Source: Balneolaceae bacterium UBA3186
GTDB taxonomy: Bacteria > Bacteroidota > Rhodothermia > Balneolales > Balneolaceae
Length of the DNA: 64,000 nt
Assembly (NCBI GenBank): GCA_002364085.1
Contig: DEXK01000020.1
Coordinates: forward strand, 27,129-91,128
Direction of reading: 5' to 3'
A program made the translations under genes and the position numbers. The notes beneath the pieces were generated by a model. The model did not search any database. It had not been told where the DNA came from and saw only the letters and a program-made list of their open reading frames with translations. This document shows positions 52,333 through 61,007 of this stretch, piece after piece. Each line of letters starts with the position of its first letter. Position 1 is the stretch's first letter.

Positions 52333-53433
52333 TCACTTTTTTATAAATGGAGGGCGTGTTACTGTAGCTTCCGCTGTTTTTTTACGGATCGCAATATGGA
52401 TAGTGTTGCCTTCAGCAGCAAATTCTTTTTTCACATAACCCATCCCTATTCCTTTACCCAAAGTGATCGACATTGTTCCGCTGGCAACTTCGCCAATGGT
52501 ATTTCCGGATTCGTCCACTATTTCGTATCCATGACGTGGAATGTTGCGTTCGTCGTTCATTACAAAGCCGACTAATTGTCTGGAATTCCCTTCTTCTTTT
52601 TTCTTGAGAAGAGCTTCTTTTCCTACAAAATCACCTTTATCAAACTTGGTGATCCAACCCAATCGTGCTTCCAGCGGATGAGTGTCTTTGGTGATATCGT
52701 TGCCATACAGCGCAAAACCCATTTCCAATCTCAGTGTGTCACGAGCTCCTAAACCACAAGGCTCTATCCCGAATTCTTCTCCTGCTTCAAAAATGGCATT
52801 CCAAACTGCTTCCGGATCTACATTGTTTTTATCGAAATAGATCTCAAATCCTTTCTCGCCGGTGTATCCCGTTGCTGAAAACACGATGTTTTCAAATCCT
52901 GCTAATGTTCCCATTTTGAAACTGTAGAATCCGATCTCTGAAAGATCCAGATCGGTAAGCTTTTGCAGTGTGTCTACTGATTTTGGTCCCTGAACTGCTA
53001 GCAGGCACGTATCATCAGACATATCAACAACAGTAGCATCAAATGTATTTTGGCTGTTTACCCACGCCAAGTCTTTATCTACATTCGCGCCGTTTACAAC
53101 AAGTATGTACTGATCATCTTCAAACAGTTTGTACACGATCATATCGTCTACAATGCCACCGTCTTCATAGCACATGCACGTATACTGCGCTTTTCCGGGC
53201 ACTAACTTTGAAGCATCGTTTACTGAAATATGCTGAACCAGATCGAGTGCTTCCGGTCCGTGAATGTAAAACTCGCCCATGTGAGATACATCGAAAACGC
53301 CCACATCATTACGAACGGCTGCATGTTCTACCTTAATTCCTTTGTATTGAACCGGCATTTCAAATCCGGCAAATTCTACAAGTTTCCCGCCTTCTTTTTG
53401 ATGGATAGCATGAAACGGTGTTTTTTTAGCCAT
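52333..53433 (-). CDS. gcvT: Aminomethyltransferase (glycine cleavage T protein)
   Basis: Transfers the methylene group from the aminomethyl-H protein to tetrahydrofolate. The 366 residues fit GcvT. KTPFHAIHQKEGGKLVEFAGFEMPVQY is the family start; VSHMGEFYIHG, YTGEKGFEIYF, GLGARDTLRLEMGFALYG and the C-terminal TSTMS-like ASGTMSITLGKGIGMGYV follow. The genes for the P and H proteins are not in the window. It is 24 bp upstream of comB. No glycine riboswitch is visible in the 95-bp gap before it. Confidence 0.96.
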   Translation of the reverse strand: MAKKTPFHAIHQKEGGKLVEFAGFEMPVQYKGIKVEHAAVRNDVGVFDVSHMGEFYIHGPEALDLVQHISVNDASKLVPGKAQYTCMCYEDGGIVDDMIVYKLFEDDQYILVVNGANVDKDLAWVNSQNTFDATVVDMSDDTCLLAVQGPKSVDTLQKLTDLDLSEIGFYSFKMGTLAGFENIVFSATGYTGEKGFEIYFDKNNVDPEAVWNAIFEAGEEFGIEPCGLGARDTLRLEMGFALYGNDITKDTHPLEARLGWITKFDKGDFVGKEALLKKKEEGNSRQLVGFVMNDERNIPRHGYEIVDESGNTIGEVASGTMSITLGKGIGMGYVKKEFAAEGNTIHIAIRKKTAEATVTRPPFIKK

Positions 53434-53528
53434 TCGTGTAGTTAGTTTGTGTCGTTTTGTTCTTAATCCTCAATAAGTTAATGATTTTTGAAGAAAGGGA
53501 TAGAATTAAGAATTGGAAATTTCTTCTT

Positions 53529-54164
53529 TTAATTTCGTTTAATTATACCCTCTAACTTAATCACACGACTTTCCATAATTTGGTTTCCCTCTGGTGTTTG
53601 AATAATGGGTAAATGAAGATCGATATTCAAAGTGTCGTTAGATAGTTTTTGTTGAAACCTTGGGTAAAATAACGTTACTTGATATGGAAAGTCCGCGCTG
53701 TAAGGATTGTCTCTCATAAAAATCTTTGTGGTATCACTTGGTAAAGAATAATATAGAATCGATGTTTTTTCAGGGTTATGAATTTCACTTGAAAATGATA
53801 CTCCTACACTATCTGTAAACACAAAAATGTTTTCTGAACTTGTATTCAGTGATACTCTGGAGGTTATGTTGTATAAAATTAGTTCTTTCTCTAAATCACT
53901 CGACTTATTCTCTGTTGCATCACTATTACTTTCTCTTCCGTTGGGATAATAATTCGTTTCGTATGCATTTGCGCTAACCGTAATTCCAATTGAAAGTCCG
54001 TTATCACTTAACCTAATTCTCTTTCCGTCCCAATCAGTATCTAATCCCTGATTTTTCATAGGTTTTAAAATGATAGAATACTCTTCAGATTCCTGACCCA
54101 AAATAGGCTTGGTGCTTAACAGGATACAAAAACACAGAAAAAAGCTAAATGTGAATACTTTCAT
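53529..54164 (-). CDS. Exported protein of unknown function
   Basis: 211 residues from ATG 54164; the longer frame has an N-terminal extension without a signal, whereas MKVFTFSFFLCFCILLSTKPILGQ is a clear signal peptide. The mature part is acidic and beta-rich (EYSIILKPMKNQ, LSDNGLSIGITVSANAYETNYYPNGRES) with no motif I recognise. Its codon use is like its neighbours. The gene lies directly after the RelE/ParE toxin gene (about 50 bp), but nothing suggests they act together. Confidence 0.6.
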   Translation of the reverse strand: MKVFTFSFFLCFCILLSTKPILGQESEEYSIILKPMKNQGLDTDWDGKRIRLSDNGLSIGITVSANAYETNYYPNGRESNSDATENKSSDLEKELILYNITSRVSLNTSSENIFVFTDSVGVSFSSEIHNPEKTSILYYSLPSDTTKIFMRDNPYSADFPYQVTLFYPRFQQKLSNDTLNIDLHLPIIQTPEGNQIMESRVIKLEGIIKRN

Positions 54165-54217
54165 TATTGAAACAAGATTAGAAACTCGATATATAATTTT
54201 AAGCATACTTAACTGAT

Positions 54218-54490
54218 TCACTTCTTATCATAAACATCCCGCCGATGTCCGATTCGAATAATCAAGATCAAAATCTGTTCATCCTGAATCTGGCTGACAA
54301 TTCGATAATCTCCAACCCGGTATCGCCACAGTCCTTTCATTCTGCCTTTCAGAGATTTTCCAGTTCTTCTTGGATCTTCTTCCGTCGCCAGATTAGTACG
54401 CAGCCATTTCAGAATTCTATCCTGAGTTTGCTTATCTAGCTTTCTGAGTTCTTTACGGGCACGATCGTCAAATTCAACTTTCCAGATCAT
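54218..54490 (-). CDS. RelE/ParE-superfamily toxin
   Basis: 90 residues, with the small alpha/beta fold of the RelE/ParE group: MIWKVEFDDRARKELRKLDKQTQDRILKWLRTNLA and GLWRYRVGDYRIVSQIQDEQILILIIRIGHRRDVYDK. The terminal H-R-R-D-V-Y is a classic RelE ending and fits mRNA-interferase members. It overlaps the antitoxin gene by 17 bases, which ensures coupled translation. Whether it cleaves mRNA or attacks gyrase cannot be decided by eye, though the C-terminal motif favours the RelE side. Confidence 0.88.
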   Translation of the reverse strand: MIWKVEFDDRARKELRKLDKQTQDRILKWLRTNLATEEDPRRTGKSLKGRMKGLWRYRVGDYRIVSQIQDEQILILIIRIGHRRDVYDKK

Positions 54491-54689
54491 CGCCGCGCTC
54501 TATCTCATCCAGACTCCAACGCTTCTGAGGCTCTTCAATACGCTGTTCAGCCATGTACAAGTCTTCCATTTCGTCTAACTTTTCTTCCAAAGCCTGACGA
54601 ATGTAATAAGTTTTGGTGCGACCGGTAAGTTTTGCCAACTCATCCAGTCTCTTTTCAACCGACTCTCCTAAACGAACTGTAATAGGCAT
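54474..54689 (-). CDS. Ribbon-helix-helix antitoxin
   Basis: 71 residues: an N-terminal ribbon MPITVRLGESVEKRLDELAKLTGRTKTYYIRQALEEKL typical of RHH/CopG-type DNA binding (the TVRL strand and the following helices), then an acidic tail that would wrap the toxin. It overlaps the toxin gene by 17 bases. It probably binds the palindrome at 54702-54720 upstream of its start to repress the operon. Confidence 0.87.
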   Translation of the reverse strand: MPITVRLGESVEKRLDELAKLTGRTKTYYIRQALEEKLDEMEDLYMAEQRIEEPQKRWSLDEIERGDDLES

Positions 54690-54701
54690 AATTCAATGAA
54701 T

Positions 54702-54734
54702 TTGTTTACATGTAATACAAGTACGACAAATATA
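54702..54734 (-). promoter_or_regulatory. Promoter and palindromic operator of the RHH-RelE/ParE operon
   Basis: On the minus strand a TATATTTG box (54727-54734) fits TAnnTTTG exactly. Just downstream, 54702-54720 is a near-perfect inverted repeat: TTGT, then the 10-bp palindrome TTACATGTAA (54706-54715), then T and ACAA. The repeat sits over the expected transcription start and 13 bases before the antitoxin ATG, an ideal place for RHH autorepression. No good -33 box is seen at the expected distance. Confidence 0.6.
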
Positions 54735-54806
54735 CTTTTTTGGTATATAAGAACGAATTAGAATTAATATCAGGGTTTAGGCGTGGAAAGGTCGCACAAG
54801 CGAACT

Positions 54807-54850
54807 GGGAGCGGAGCTCCCTAGCAACATTCCGCACCAGAGGTACGGAA
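54807..54850. repeat. Tandem hairpins (REP-like element)
   Basis: Two adjacent hairpins upstream of the toxin-antitoxin promoter: GGGAGC (54807-54812) with GCTCCC (54816-54821) around a three-base loop, and TTCCGCACC (54830-54838) with GGTACGGAA (54842-54850), one mismatch, three-base loop. The GC content is higher than in the surroundings. Two tandem short palindromes recall REP elements mobilised by RAYT transposases. No such gene is in the window. Confidence 0.55.
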
Positions 54851-54879
54851 CGAGATTAAGACTTAAAATATCTTTGGTT

Positions 54880-55080
54880 TTAATTTAACTCAGGAGGAAA
54901 AATTATAACAATTAAAGAAAGAAGAGTGAAAACTATTGCTCCAAAAGCAATTGTTCTTAAAATACTTTTCATCATCCAATTCTGCTCATCCCAGGACTGA
55001 TAACTTTTCCTAAATATATATACTAGCAACAAACACATTAATGTTGTTATGAATACCATGCTAATTACTGGGTCAGTCAT
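54880..55080 (-). CDS. Small two-helix membrane protein
   Basis: 66 residues, mostly two hydrophobic helices: VISMVFITTLMCLLLVYIF near the start and ILRTIAFGAIVFTLLSLIVII near the end, joined by a short Trp-rich loop. No family recognised. ATG 55080 with plausible spacing. It is lone, between a REP-like element and the divergent mrp gene. Confidence 0.5.
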   Translation of the reverse strand: MTDPVISMVFITTLMCLLLVYIFRKSYQSWDEQNWMMKSILRTIAFGAIVFTLLSLIVIIFPPELN

Positions 55081-55191
55081 TGTTGCCCTAAGTTTTTATT
55101 TGCCACCACTTTTCCCTCCCAATACTCAATCTAATTCTTTGTATCTTTATTGCTGATATAAGAATACAGAAAAAAATCCTTTAAAAAGTAT

Positions 55192-56316
55192 ATGTCCATC
55201 AACAAAGAGCAGATCAAAACCGCACTTGCTCACGTTCTCCATCCAACCGAAAAACAGGATCTGATCTCTCTGGATATGATCCACGATATCATCATTCAGG
55301 ATAAATACATTTCCTTTACTTTGGAAATGCCTGAGAAAAATGATGCCCTGGCTCAGCAAATTCAGCGACAGTGCGAAGAAGCCATTCACAAATTCATTGA
55401 CGGCGAAGCTGTTGTAGATATTCAGGTGGGAATTAATGTTTCCAAGAGAAAGGACAAACCGGAACAAGCTCCCCAACAACCTCAGCAAAAACAGGAAGAA
55501 GTTCTTTCGGGTGTTAAAAATATCATTGCCGTTGCTTCCGGAAAAGGCGGAGTGGGAAAATCTACAGTAGCCGTAAACATCGCTTCTGCTTTAGCAAAAG
55601 ACGGGTACAAAGTTGGACTGATGGATACCGATATTTATGGTCCTAGTATTCCAACCATGTTCAATGTGTTTGAAAAGCCGAACATCACTACTCAAAAGAA
55701 ATTAGTTCCTATAGAGCGACACGGGATCAAAATGGTTTCTATGGGATTTTTGGTGGATGTGGATCAGGCGATGGTTTGGCGTGGACCAATGGCAACCAGT
55801 GCCATAAAACAATTTATGACCGAAGTGGAATGGGGCGAACTGGATTATCTGATCATGGATCTTCCTCCGGGAACAGGTGATATCCAACTTACTATTGTAC
55901 AAACCGTGCCGTTAAGCGGAGCTGTGATTGTATCTACTCCGCAAGTTGTAGCTTTGGATGATGTTCGAAAAGGAGTGGCGATGTTTGAGAAAGTGAATGT
56001 TCCTGTTCTGGGTGTTGTCGAGAACATGGCGTATTTCACTCCTCCGGATATGCCGGAAAAGAAGTATTATATCTTCGGAGACGGCGGAGCCAAGCATTTA
56101 GCTAAAGAAATGGGCGTTCCTGTTTTAGGTGAAATCCCCATCGAACAAACCGTTCGTGAATCTGGAGATAATGGTTTACCTATTGTTTTAGCGGATGATT
56201 CTTCTTTCTCTGCAAGAGCTTTTGTCGGAGCAACAGAAAACATGAAGCAACAACTGGAACTGCGCTCGAAATCCGGTGAAACGACTAAGAAAGTGGATAT
56301 TAAATTTAGACCGTGA
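55192..56316 (+). CDS. mrp: Mrp/NBP35-type iron-sulfur cluster carrier ATPase
   Basis: 374 residues. An N-terminal MIP18/DUF59 domain (about 1-85) is followed by a P-loop ATPase of the ApbC/Mrp family: Walker A ASGKGGVGKST (about 114-124), DTDIYGPSIP, IMDLPPGTGDIQLT and ENMAYFTPPDMPEKKYYIFG. The usual C-x-x-C motif of many Mrp proteins is not visible here, the conserved segment running VVENMAYFTPPD instead, which may limit cluster binding by the classical mode. It would load Fe-S clusters onto target proteins. Confidence 0.92.
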   Translation: MSINKEQIKTALAHVLHPTEKQDLISLDMIHDIIIQDKYISFTLEMPEKNDALAQQIQRQCEEAIHKFIDGEAVVDIQVGINVSKRKDKPEQAPQQPQQKQEEVLSGVKNIIAVASGKGGVGKSTVAVNIASALAKDGYKVGLMDTDIYGPSIPTMFNVFEKPNITTQKKLVPIERHGIKMVSMGFLVDVDQAMVWRGPMATSAIKQFMTEVEWGELDYLIMDLPPGTGDIQLTIVQTVPLSGAVIVSTPQVVALDDVRKGVAMFEKVNVPVLGVVENMAYFTPPDMPEKKYYIFGDGGAKHLAKEMGVPVLGEIPIEQTVRESGDNGLPIVLADDSSFSARAFVGATENMKQQLELRSKSGETTKKVDIKFRP

Positions 56317-56406
56317 GTCGCTGCGCGAAAATAGCAATGTTCAAATTTCAAATAGCAGCTATTCTCCTTTTATCGGGAGAATAGTACTACTGAAAAGAAA
56401 AACTAA

Positions 56407-57012
56407 ATGACCATTATCTCCATCCTTGACCTTATCGGGACTTTTGTATTTGCTATAAGCGGTATCAGGATGGCGGCTAAGAAAGATCTGGATATTTTTG
56501 GAGCGGCGGTGATCGGTTTTGCGACGGCTATTGGCGGCGGAACCGTTCGTGATATCCTGATTGGAAGCGAGTCCATAACCTGGATCGGCGATATGACTTA
56601 TCCCATTGTGATCTTGTCTGCAATTCCATTTACTTATCTGATCAGAAACAGGTTAGATGACATCAACAAACCTCTCTTTTTGTTTGATACTATCGGGATA
56701 GCCTTGTTCACAATCAGTGGGATGGAAAAAGCTTTAGCGTTTGGTTTAAATCCGTTTATGGCAGGAATCATGGGAATGACTTCCGCAGTGGTTGGCGGAA
56801 TTATCCGGGATATTCTATGTCGTGAAGTTCCACTTATTTTCAGAAAAGAGATCTACGCCACGGCTTGCTTGATGGGAGCGTTGGTTTTCTATCTCGGCAT
56901 CTATTTTGGAATGTCAACCAACCTGAATTATATCATTACCACCGGAGTAGTTATCGGAATACGCGTTGCCGCCATTAAGCTTGATCTCTCGTTGCCTAAA
57001 ATGAAGGTTTGA
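56407..57012 (+). CDS. TRIC-like / UPF0126 membrane protein
   Basis: 201 residues with six to seven TM helices in two repeats. Each carries a Gly-rich RD motif: GFATAIGGGTVRDILIG (about 38-54) and GMTSAVVGGIIRDILC (about 122-137). This is the YadS/YicG-type family related to eukaryotic TRIC channels, proposed as trimeric cation channels. The ionic selectivity in bacteria is not well defined. It follows mrp by 90 bp. Confidence 0.9.
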   Translation: MTIISILDLIGTFVFAISGIRMAAKKDLDIFGAAVIGFATAIGGGTVRDILIGSESITWIGDMTYPIVILSAIPFTYLIRNRLDDINKPLFLFDTIGIALFTISGMEKALAFGLNPFMAGIMGMTSAVVGGIIRDILCREVPLIFRKEIYATACLMGALVFYLGIYFGMSTNLNYIITTGVVIGIRVAAIKLDLSLPKMKV

Positions 57013-57014
57013 TC

Positions 57015-57314
57015 TTATCTGTTATATCCGGCGATAGTTGTTGTAGCTGAAACTGACGGCGTAAAATATTTCTCTTTTATTTGAAGGTATTTCTCGTTCA
57101 GAAAAAACTCATTCTTTGCTTCTTCACTCTCAAAATAAATAGCAAAAACCCTGTTTATTTTAGATTCTGAATCGTTTTTTAATACTTTTTCTATTGTAAA
57201 ATCATATCTAAAGCCGCCTCCATAAGTTTTTAGAATCGGTGTCATTTCGTCCCTGTATTTCTGATATAGTTCATCATCAGTTACATTCAATCCTACTAAT
57301 ATTTCGTAAGGCAT
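57015..57314 (-). CDS. DUF1330-like small protein
   Basis: 99 residues with the ferredoxin-like pattern of DUF1330/dimeric alpha-beta-barrel proteins: YEILVGLNVTDDELYQKYRDEMTPILKTYGGGFRYDF and a later RVFAIYFESEEAKNEFFLNEKYLQIKEKYF. No cofactor motif is seen; the family function is unknown. It converges on the TRIC-like gene with a two-base gap. Confidence 0.75.
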   Translation of the reverse strand: MPYEILVGLNVTDDELYQKYRDEMTPILKTYGGGFRYDFTIEKVLKNDSESKINRVFAIYFESEEAKNEFFLNEKYLQIKEKYFTPSVSATTTIAGYNR

Positions 57315-57423
57315 ATTTTTTCTTTTATACTGGTTAATTGAAGTTATTTAAAGTCTGACTTATTTACTTCATCACTTCTTCATAATCTCTATCTATTTTC
57401 CTGTCAAATAAACCATTCTTATC

Positions 57424-57900
57424 ATGTTTGAGAAATATTTCGATAAAGCCGATATCCTGATCACTGAATGGATGGCTAAGTACGGGTTGAGCTCGCTTCG
57501 TATCGGGCTGGGAATTATCTTCTTCTGGTTTGGTGCACTTAAATTCTTTCCGGGATTAAGTCCTGCCGAAGAGCTGGTTCGAAATACTGTTTATTTTGTC
57601 GATCCCGACCTGTTTATACCGGTTCTGGCAACATGGGAAGTGCTGATCGGAATTGGACTGATCGCGGGAAAGTTTATGAGAACAACCTTACTGCTTCTGT
57701 TTCTACAAATGCCCGGAACTGTACTTCCCGTTTTTCTTTTGCCTGATGTTGTGTGGACAAGTTTTCCTTTTGGCTTAACTCTGGAAGGTCAGTATATCGT
57801 CAAAAACTTGGTGCTTGTAAGCGCCGGATTAGTTCTAGGAGCAACAGTTCGTGGTGGTAGGTTGATCACTGATTCCGCTCAACTTTCAGAGTTTCGTTGA
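57424..57900 (+). CDS. DoxX-like membrane protein
   Basis: 158 residues with four TM helices. SSLRIGLGIIFFWFGALKFFPGLSPAEELV and WEVLIGIGLIAGKFMRTTLLLLFLQMPGTVLPVF fit the DoxX/DUF417-like family, membrane proteins often near redox genes. The substrate is unknown. Convergent with putP, with a palindromic repeat in the gap. Confidence 0.75.
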   Translation: MFEKYFDKADILITEWMAKYGLSSLRIGLGIIFFWFGALKFFPGLSPAEELVRNTVYFVDPDLFIPVLATWEVLIGIGLIAGKFMRTTLLLLFLQMPGTVLPVFLLPDVVWTSFPFGLTLEGQYIVKNLVLVSAGLVLGATVRGGRLITDSAQLSEFR

Positions 57901-57909
57901 TTTTCGTTC

Positions 57910-57994
57910 TTTGTCATTTCGAACGGATGTGAGAAATCTAGAGGTTTTTATTTACAGCAATTTTTAGATTTCTCGCTTTGCTCGAAATGACAAA
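57910..57994. repeat. Palindromic dispersed repeat (GTCATTTCGA type), possible two-way terminator
   Basis: A perfect 13-bp outer inverted repeat, TTTGTCATTTCGA (57910-57922) with TCGAAATGACAAA (57982-57994), and a perfect 10-bp inner one, GAGAAATCTA (57931-57940) with TAGATTTCTC (57965-57974). The GTCA...CGA...GAAATCT pattern is the same family as the element at 8107-8224. It lies between the convergent doxX and putP genes, so it may terminate transcription from both sides. Confidence 0.75.
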
Positions 57995-58003
57995 ATCTTG
58001 ATT

Positions 58004-59455
58004 TTATTCTTTAGTCCACTTACTCACCAAAATCGTTACCAATCCACTTGCAATAAAAGCCGGAACCAGTTCATACATATTGCTTTTCAGAACGGGAATG
58101 AAATACCAGACAATAGTTACCAGTGTTCCGGTAATAATTCCTGCAATTACTCCTTCTTTGGTAGTTCCTTTCCAGTAAAGTGCCAGAATTGAAGTTGGTC
58201 CGAGAGCTGCTCCCAATCCTGCCCATGCAAAAAGTACCAGCCAATACACCAATTCCTGAGCAACTAACCCAAAAAGAAGTGCTACTACCACAAGTGCAAC
58301 GACAACTAACCTACTATACAGCACCAGTTTCTTTTGAGGAATTTCTTCGTCTCTCTTTAAGATCTTTTGATACCAATCCCGAACTACACTGGAAGCGGCA
58401 ACCAAAAGCTGAGAATCTGCCGTCGACATGATAGCTGCAAAAATGGACGCTATCACAATCCCAAATAGAACAGGATGTAAATGCAGTTGTGCTAAATACG
58501 GATATAAATTTTCAGAATCAGCGCCGGGAAGCATTTCAATATTTGAGAAGTATGCTCTTCCTACCAAACCAATTAAAACCGCTCCTGCTGCCATCACAAT
58601 ATTCCAGAAAGTCCCGATTCCTGCTGCAAATCGTAAATTCTTAGCGTCATCAATCGCCATATACCTGGATAGAATGTGAGGATTACCCGGCGAACCTAAC
58701 CCTATTCCCAGAAACCCGATAAAAGCTCCGGCACTCAGTGCCAATGGATCGATCAACGCAGCTTCCTGAAATTGGAGTTGCTCGATCATGACCGACCACC
58801 CACCTAAATCCTGAATGGCTATAAAAGGAAGAAACACCAATGCAAAGATCATAAAGAACGCCTGAAAAGCATCCGTTAAACTAACTGCCAGAAATCCACC
58901 TAAAACTGTATATGCAAGTATAATCACTGCTGAAAGCAAAACCCCTGTATTTTGTTCGATCCCAAAACTGGAAGAAAATGCTTTTCCACCGGCAACAAAC
59001 TGCGCGGAAACATAGCTCACCATAAAGATCAGAAAAGTGATTATGAGAATAGACCGTAATGTACCGGTCTTATCACCAAAGCGTTCTGCAAAGAAATCCG
59101 GAACTGTGATACAATCATGTTCCTCTGAAAACTCTCTCAATTTTTTGGCATAAGTAAGAAATAGAATGAGCTCCACAACGGTATAACCAACCACTGCCCA
59201 AATTGCTGAAGCGCCCTGAACATAAACCAGACCGGTTACTCCCAACAACAGCCAGGCACTTCTTCCGGAAACAACTGCGGAAAGAGCGATCACCACCTTA
59301 TTCATTTTTCTTCCACCAATAAAAAACTCGCTGATCCCCGAAGAAGAAAAGCGAGCTGAATAAAGTCCGATGCTTATTAAAAGAATCAAGTAACCTATGA
59401 AAGCATAGACAGCGTGCCTGTCAACAGCTAATTCGAAAACCTGAGACTCTGTCAT
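58004..59455 (-). CDS. putP: Sodium/solute symporter, PutP-like
   Basis: 483 residues, with about 12-13 TM helices of the SSS family. The match to sodium/proline symporters includes NKVVIALSAVVSGRSAWLLLGVTG, ITVPDFFAERFGDKTGTLR, SPGNPHILSRYMAI and the LLVAASSVVRDWYQK segment. A Ser-rich motif where PutP binds sodium (AIMSTADSQLLVAASS) is present. Proline or a similar solute is likely, serving osmotic balance or nutrition. It is downstream of gdhA on the same strand, with an inverted repeat between. Confidence 0.87.
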   Translation of the reverse strand: MTESQVFELAVDRHAVYAFIGYLILLISIGLYSARFSSSGISEFFIGGRKMNKVVIALSAVVSGRSAWLLLGVTGLVYVQGASAIWAVVGYTVVELILFLTYAKKLREFSEEHDCITVPDFFAERFGDKTGTLRSILIITFLIFMVSYVSAQFVAGGKAFSSSFGIEQNTGVLLSAVIILAYTVLGGFLAVSLTDAFQAFFMIFALVFLPFIAIQDLGGWSVMIEQLQFQEAALIDPLALSAGAFIGFLGIGLGSPGNPHILSRYMAIDDAKNLRFAAGIGTFWNIVMAAGAVLIGLVGRAYFSNIEMLPGADSENLYPYLAQLHLHPVLFGIVIASIFAAIMSTADSQLLVAASSVVRDWYQKILKRDEEIPQKKLVLYSRLVVVALVVVALLFGLVAQELVYWLVLFAWAGLGAALGPTSILALYWKGTTKEGVIAGIITGTLVTIVWYFIPVLKSNMYELVPAFIASGLVTILVSKWTKE

Positions 59456-59458
59456 ATC

Positions 59459-59512
59459 GTTAATGGTTATTTGTTATTGGTTGGAAGAAGAGCATAACAA
59501 TTAACCATTAAC
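59459..59512. repeat. Inverted repeat between gdhA and putP
   Basis: A perfect 11-bp inverted repeat, GTTAATGGTTA (59459-59469) and TAACCATTAAC (59502-59512), with further TTATTGGTT and AACCACCAAT variants in the loop. AT-rich spacer repeat. It lies just after the gdhA stop (minus strand) and could act as a weak attenuator before putP. Confidence 0.5.
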
Positions 59513-59522
59513 TAACCACCAA

Positions 59523-60929
59523 TCACGGGAAGATTCCCATTTGTTCGTACATGATCCCGATCTTATTGATTGCGCTTATAAACGAAGCTGTTCTTAGATC
59601 AGTAAGATTATTCTCTTCTCTGATTGCAGTGAGTTCTGCATAGGCAGTGATCATAGTTTCTTCTAATCCGGAATCAACCAGATCGTACTCTGATGCGCCA
59701 TGAGCCAGTTTGTCCATTTCATTGGCTGAGAATTTCTTACCTGAAATTTTCTCGATCTCCTGAACAATTCTGGTCAGACTTTCTTCGTCAAAACGCTTAT
59801 TCATTCTACCATAACGAACGTGCTGTATATTTTTCAACCACTCGAAATATGAAACAACCACACCGCCGGCATTCAAATAAGCATCCGGTAGAATTAGCGC
59901 CCCACGATCTTTCAGCATTTCGTGTGCATCAGCAGTAGTGGGCCCGTTGGCTGCCTCAGCGATGATCTTTGCTTTTACATGTGGTGCATTATCACCGGTA
60001 ATCTGGCTTTCAAGAGCAGCCGGAATAAGAATATCGCATTCCAGTTCCAGTGCATCTTTATTTGAGGCTAGTTCCTTGCTTCCCGGGAACCCGATAATAC
60101 TTCCTGTTTCTTTACGGAACTCCATCAATTTTTTAAGATCCATTCCATCAGGATTAAAAATGGCTCCTTCCATTTCTGCTACGCCGATCATTTTTGCTCC
60201 TGCTTCAGTCATATATAAAGAAGCATGATAACCTACGTTCCCTAATCCCTGAACTACAAACGTTTTTCCGTCTACACCAACGCTTAATCCAAGTTTGTCC
60301 ATGTCTTTTTTCACTTTGCATGCTTCACGGATTCCGAAGAAAACCCCACGTCCTGTAGCTTCTGTTCTCCCTCTGATACCACCTTGCTGTATTGGTTTTC
60401 CGGTTACACAACCTTCGGCATTCAGATCCTCGTTCATTTGGCGATAGGTGTCTAAAATCCAACCCATTTCACGTGCACCTGTTCCATAATCAGGCGCCGG
60501 AACATCAACTCCTGCTCCTATAAATCCTTTTTTGATCAATTCATAAGTATAACGCCGGGTTATTCTTTCCAGCTCACTAACTGAATATTCTCTGGTGCTG
60601 ATCTTAACACCTCCTTTTGCTCCACCAAAAGGAACGTCAACAATTGCACATTTATAGCTCATTAAAGCTGCCAATGCCATTGTTTCATCTTCATCCACTT
60701 TATGGCTGTATCTTATTCCACCTTTTGTAGGTGTTTTATGATGACTATGTTCTACTCGCCAACCTTCAATAACTTCAATGTTACCATTATCTCTCCTAAC
60801 CGGAAATGTAACATGATATACAGTATTGCAAACTTTAATCTGATCCAGAAGACCTTTATCAAAGCGGGTGTATCTCGCCGCTTTATCGAAATTTTTATTT
60901 ACCTGCTCGTAGAACTTATAGTGCGACAT
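59523..60929 (-). CDS. gdhA: Glu/Leu/Phe/Val family dehydrogenase, likely glutamate dehydrogenase
   Basis: 468 residues. Substrate domain motifs: THKTPTKGGIRYS is seen as HHKTPTKGGIRYS, then MSYKCAIVDVPFGGAKGGV with the catalytic Lys, and GVDVPAPDYGTG with the Asp. The NAD(P) domain follows (GLGNVGYHASLYMTEAGAKMIGV) and the C-terminal EAANGPTTADAHEML. It interconverts glutamate with 2-oxoglutarate and ammonium. Cofactor choice is not obvious from sequence. It is followed on the minus strand by putP. Confidence 0.94.
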   Translation of the reverse strand: MSHYKFYEQVNKNFDKAARYTRFDKGLLDQIKVCNTVYHVTFPVRRDNGNIEVIEGWRVEHSHHKTPTKGGIRYSHKVDEDETMALAALMSYKCAIVDVPFGGAKGGVKISTREYSVSELERITRRYTYELIKKGFIGAGVDVPAPDYGTGAREMGWILDTYRQMNEDLNAEGCVTGKPIQQGGIRGRTEATGRGVFFGIREACKVKKDMDKLGLSVGVDGKTFVVQGLGNVGYHASLYMTEAGAKMIGVAEMEGAIFNPDGMDLKKLMEFRKETGSIIGFPGSKELASNKDALELECDILIPAALESQITGDNAPHVKAKIIAEAANGPTTADAHEMLKDRGALILPDAYLNAGGVVVSYFEWLKNIQHVRYGRMNKRFDEESLTRIVQEIEKISGKKFSANEMDKLAHGASEYDLVDSGLEETMITAYAELTAIREENNLTDLRTASFISAINKIGIMYEQMGIFP

Positions 60930-61007
60930 AATGAAAATTAGTTTATGCTTAAGGTGCAGTTCAATGGTCGCAATATTCTAGCTCATAAACAAGGAAAAGC
61001 CCTTTTA

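Noticed and set aside
53434..53528. Glycine riboswitch before gcvT
   Set aside because: The sequence lies on the wrong strand side for gcvT in part, is short, and has no repeated glycine aptamer core.
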